Assembly (NCBI GenBank): GCA_013054445.1
Contig: JAAMPI010000961.1
Location: forward strand, 1-22,150
DNA: 22,150 bases
Reading direction: 5' to 3'
DNA from: Cudoniella acicularis
Taxonomy: Eukaryota; Ascomycota; Leotiomycetes; Helotiales; Helotiaceae
A program made the position numbers and the translations under genes. This document shows positions 19,001 to 22,150 of this stretch, one piece after another (the stretch's first letter is position 1; each line of letters opens with the position of its first letter). The notes below the pieces were generated by a model. That model saw only the letters and a list, made by a program, of their open reading frames with translations, was not told the origin of the DNA and ran no database searches.

Positions 19001-19580
19001 GACCCGCATCCTCCAAATACCTATTCACCTCCTCCGCATCGGTCAGCTAGCAGGCTCCACAAGAACAGGACACTGGAACACGTCCGAAATGTGGCCCATC
19101 CTCTTCGCCACCTCTCTCCACCCCTCATTCTCCTCTATCCCCACCTTCCTTTCCAAATCCGTGGACTGGATACCCGTCGACATCGCCGCCGCAACAATAA
19201 CCGACATCCTCCTTACCAAAAACTTAGACTCAGAATCCAAATACGAAGTCCACAACATCGTCAATCCTCACCCCATCCCCTGGTCCTCCCTCATCCACAT
19301 GCTACAATCCCAACGAAAAGACCTACAGGAAATCCCGATGGGAACATGGGTCAAGAGACTCAACACCTTTCTCGAATCCGGCATGAACGCTGATGAGCTC
19401 CCCGGTCTAAGATTGCTGCAGTTCTTTGAAGGGATGGCGGGTGATGAGAGCGAGAGCAAGGTTTTTAAGACGGGGAAGACGCAGAAAATTAGTGCGTCGT
19501 TGAGGGGCTGTGAGGCTTTTTGCGAGGATTGGTTAAGGGGTAATTTGAGGGTTTGGGGGGAGAGTGGGTTTTTGAAGTGA
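16064..19580 (+). CDS. NRPS-like adenylate-forming reductase (A-T-R)
   Basis: Carboxylic-acid-reductase-type enzyme. The A domain activates a carboxylic acid as its adenylate, the carrier holds it as a thioester, and the NADPH-dependent R domain releases an aldehyde or alcohol. Exons are 16064-16879, 16927-18617, 18701-18877 and 18979-19580, with introns of 47, 83 and 101 bp. The total length is one base over a multiple of three. The surplus lies in a G5 run at 16508-16512 (residue about 149), where the frame moves from ALQKLG to VRVLLLAES. Allowing for it, the protein is about 1094 residues, normal for the family. A-domain motifs are IIHSSGSTGMPKPIVHTN (A3), TTYGSTEIG (A5), YRTNDLF (A7), GRKDDILVHSNGE (A8) and TPKGNVKRKEAE with the A10 lysine. 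The carrier motif is DLGIDSRLA with Ser633. The R domain has LLTGASGSLGTS (NADP-binding, about 727-734), FTSSIS, and YAQSK with Tyr888 and Lys892. Condensation and thioesterase domains are absent. No tailoring genes flank it. The substrate is unknown. Confidence 0.92.
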
Positions 19581-20485
19581 GTTAGCTAGCCGTACCCCTG
19601 GGGTGCTCTCAGACAGTAATGGTCGATGGGGCGATGACATGACGGAGCGGTGATAGTGAGTGTGTTTACAGTACTAGAATGTCCCGTGGCTTAGCGCAGA
19701 CATTTATTCCTAGTTGCTTCATAGCCTTTCCCCTATGCTTCACTAATTAAGACTAAAATTAAATGCTTTACTCTCTCTATCAAGCACGTGTTACCTGGCT
19801 TCAGAAGTTACAGTAATTATTAAATAATTCGAAAAGTGATACACACACATATCACGAGACCTTTATTTTATTTATATTTTATGTTATTTTTATGCATACC
19901 CTACATCCCCGCGGAGCCCAATCCTCATCTCGGTAAATGTCAACGCTACGTCTGTGCCATGCTCAAAACTCATCATAGCAACACTGTCCTGTCGTATCCC
20001 ATTGTACCGTACCCATCCCGCTCGCGAACTCGCTATATTACAATCAAAAAATTATATCCATCGCTACCATTTGAAAATGGGGTTGATCATGGAAAATGAT
20101 AGAGCCACCTCATTGATGCTTCGCGCCCATGCACAACAAAATCAACAAACACCGCCCTTGCCCAATCTTGCTCAACAAAAATGGTGAAAATGCGATGCGA
20201 GTGGGAGCACATCATATCATGTAGATAGATGATGATCGAGTGATCCAGAGTAACGCCTGCCTGCGGCTCCAGTTGCAGTTCCAGCTTCAATTCCGTCAAA
20301 TTAATAGTACCAATACTCCGGGCTCGGTTCCATTGCCCCTGAACGCCGTCTATGCAATAATTGTTCTGTGTCGTCAAACCAAAGGAACTTTCCATCCAGA
20401 TGCTCCAAAGAGAGAGCATATTGCAGAGTCATCAAAATTCATAAGGTCTCCAGCCCCCTTCGATTATTACTTTTTGGTTCGAGCG
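19581..20485. other. Convergent intergenic region
   Basis: AT-rich spacer between the stop codons of the NRPS-like gene (+) and the RING gene (-). It contains runs such as TTTATTTTATTTATATTTTA near 19861 and no credible gene. Confidence 0.5.
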
Positions 20486-22149
20486 CTATTGCGGGTTCAC
20501 GTTTTGTGTCCGCGTCCGTATCCGGAAGGTGTCTCTAAGCCGACTTGTTAACCTCGCTCTTCGACTTATTTGTTCTTCCGGGTCTTCCATTGGCTCTGCG
20601 TCAGTTCTAGATTGCTCTCTCAATTCTCGTAATGCAGCTATCCGCTCATCCGGTGGTGCGTGACGCAATCTATTGAGGTCTAAGAATCTTGACATCCGCC
20701 GCCTTCCGTGAGGAGCTGTCCCGTCCTCCGCTTCCGCTTCCGCTTCATGATCACCTTCGAGAGGAGGAGGAAGGTCATCGCTATCGACTGTGTTGGATGT
20801 TCCGGATGTATCAGGTCGGAGATCATGACGACTAGGAGATAATTAGATCGTTTCATTGTCGAGGAATAAAAATAACTTACCATAATGGACAGGTTCCAGA
20901 CACGTTCAATAGCCAAGGATCAATGCAAGCTGGATGGTACTTGTGTTGACAAGGCAGCACTCGGACATCCTCACCAGCAATGAAATCCTCTGTACATATT
21001 GAACACCCTAATTCCCCCTCTCTTGCAGTCACGGCTGCTCCTTCTGGCAAACTTTTGACGGATTCCGCTTGTGCTGCGCCCATGCCCGATTCCAGAACTG
21101 CCTCTCCCGCGTCTGCATCTTCCGCAATGGGTGAGAGAGGAGAATTCTTCGATCGTTGATCTGGTACAGTAACCTCTTGGGATGTCACCTCCGCAGGAAC
21201 ATTGTGAACACTGCCGTTCCCATTCTCCAATTCAACATCTCGGCTTCCAGGCTTGCCTGGCTCCGGGTCACCAAATTTGACAATCGGTAAGGTCTCCAAC
21301 ATAGCTCTTGCAAGGCCCTTGGCCCGACTTTGTCTCGGTCGTCCGGAATATCCGTTCCGAGGCCCGTATCTCTCGGGATGTCTATGGGCTCGCACAGCAC
21401 CAGTCGCAATAATTATCAAGAAGAGGAGGGTAATTATACCGGTGATGCTATATAGGATGCTCATGGCAACAGCCGTGGTCGGTGCTGGCCCGCCGTCATT
21501 GCTGGTGGAAGAGGAGCTAGAGGTACTCGAAGTTGTGTTGGTTCCGATTTGCGCGGAGAGAATATCTGTGGTTGAAGGGTAAAGATCAATGGTTTCTAAT
21601 AAGGACTGTGTATCTGCTGCCGAGATCATTGTGTAGATAGTTGAATACGAGAATGAACCGGTGAGATTACACTCGTTCGCTATTTCGCTATATAGAATTA
21701 TTGCTTTCGGTTTGAGGGCACCAGCATTCGAGACTGTGCTGGAAGCGTCGATGTTTGAATCGTTGGGATCGCAACTTATGAAGGCAATGTCTGTATTGGT
21801 GAAGTTCATGGGAGTCGAAGGGTCGGCCAACCTCACTGTGCCTGTGATGGAAATCGACTACGCAATCATCGCATCAGCCCATGTTCTAAATTCCCCGATG
21901 CTGTATCCACTCGCAAGGAAGCGAACAACGACATACCTGGACCGCAGTCGATGTCTGCCCTTTGCCAACTTGTGTAGTGAGGGGTGCGATGTTGTACTCG
22001 AATGGTGTCTGCAATACTGGCCCTCCCGACAATTTCAACTGGGTCATTGCCGCACTCTCAGATGATGGCAATGTTGAATTCGAGGGCTGAACAGACTGGG
22101 CGGCAGCCCTAGAGCCCAGTAGCATCGCAATGGGGAAGAAAGTAGCCAT
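20486..22149 (-). CDS. PA-like, single-TM, RING-H2 E3 ubiquitin ligase
   Basis: Membrane-anchored ubiquitin ligase of the PA-TM-RING type, expected in endosomal, vacuolar or Golgi membranes. Three exons, 22149-21937, 21857-20881 and 20831-20486, with introns of 79 and 49 bp, give 511 residues in frame. The N-terminus MATFFPIAMLLGSRAAA looks like a signal peptide. Residues about 40-175 form a luminal part with a PA-like segment (LKPKAIILYS, TIYTMISAADTQSLL) and several N-glycosylation sequons, then a Ser/Thr stalk. A transmembrane helix covers about 200-226. The RING-H2 finger spans Cys356-Cys397 (CSIC ... CQHKYH ... CPLC). Its last cysteine codon is split by the second intron, and the finger continues as CRHDL. 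The tail has an acidic EAEAEAED run and basic, charged helices. ATG at 22149 is one base from the window edge, so a start further upstream cannot be excluded. Confidence 0.9.
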
Positions 22150-22150
22150 G

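Overview
The window looks like a gene-rich stretch of nuclear DNA from a filamentous ascomycete (Pezizomycotina). Genes lie on both strands. Introns are mostly 47-125 bp, with GTAAGT/GTGAGT-like donors, CTAAC/CTGAC-like branch sites and YAG acceptors. Protein families are typical of filamentous fungi. A leotiomycete-like fungus is possible, but that is inference only.

Layout. (1) 1-2162 has no supportable gene and is probably upstream and leader DNA. (2) 2163-3343 (+) encodes a two-repeat Myb/SANT protein with a polyQ tail; its expected start codon reads GTG. (3) 3946-4655 (-) is the wobble-uridine tRNA methyltransferase TRM9, broken by a one-base frameshift just before the SAM-binding motif. 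(4) 5464-7207 (+) is a six-exon ubiquitin-specific protease with an atypical Cys box and one GC-AG intron. (5) 8083-10770 (-) is a two-exon DUF726/TMCO4-type membrane alpha/beta-hydrolase with a duplicated 33-residue unit in its tail. (6) About 11.5-12.3 kb (+) holds what looks like an unidentified decayed gene that still has two good introns. (7) 12787-14612 (-) is a clear pseudogene of an NCS1-family permease, with three tryptophan codons turned into TAG plus two apparent frameshifts. (8) 16064-19580 (+) is a four-exon NRPS-like adenylate-forming reductase (A-T-R, about 1094 aa) with one surplus G in a G5 run. (9) 20486-22149 (-) is a signal peptide/PA-like/TM/RING-H2 ubiquitin ligase running to the window edge.

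Functional reading. TRM9, the USP, DUF726 and RING genes are housekeeping-type genes for translation, ubiquitin and membrane traffic. They show no sign of acting together. The accessory part is 10.8-19.6 kb, where a dead permease and a decayed locus sit next to a lone secondary-metabolism-type reductase. I see no complete biosynthetic cluster, transposon, CRISPR array or RNA gene.

Caution on frameshifts. Single-base slips occur in TRM9, the NRPS-like gene and the permease, and possibly in the USP gene, most of them in short homopolymers. Some may be sequencing or assembly errors rather than mutations. The three TGG-to-TAG changes in the permease cannot be explained by indel errors. I did not find a convincing new biological system here.
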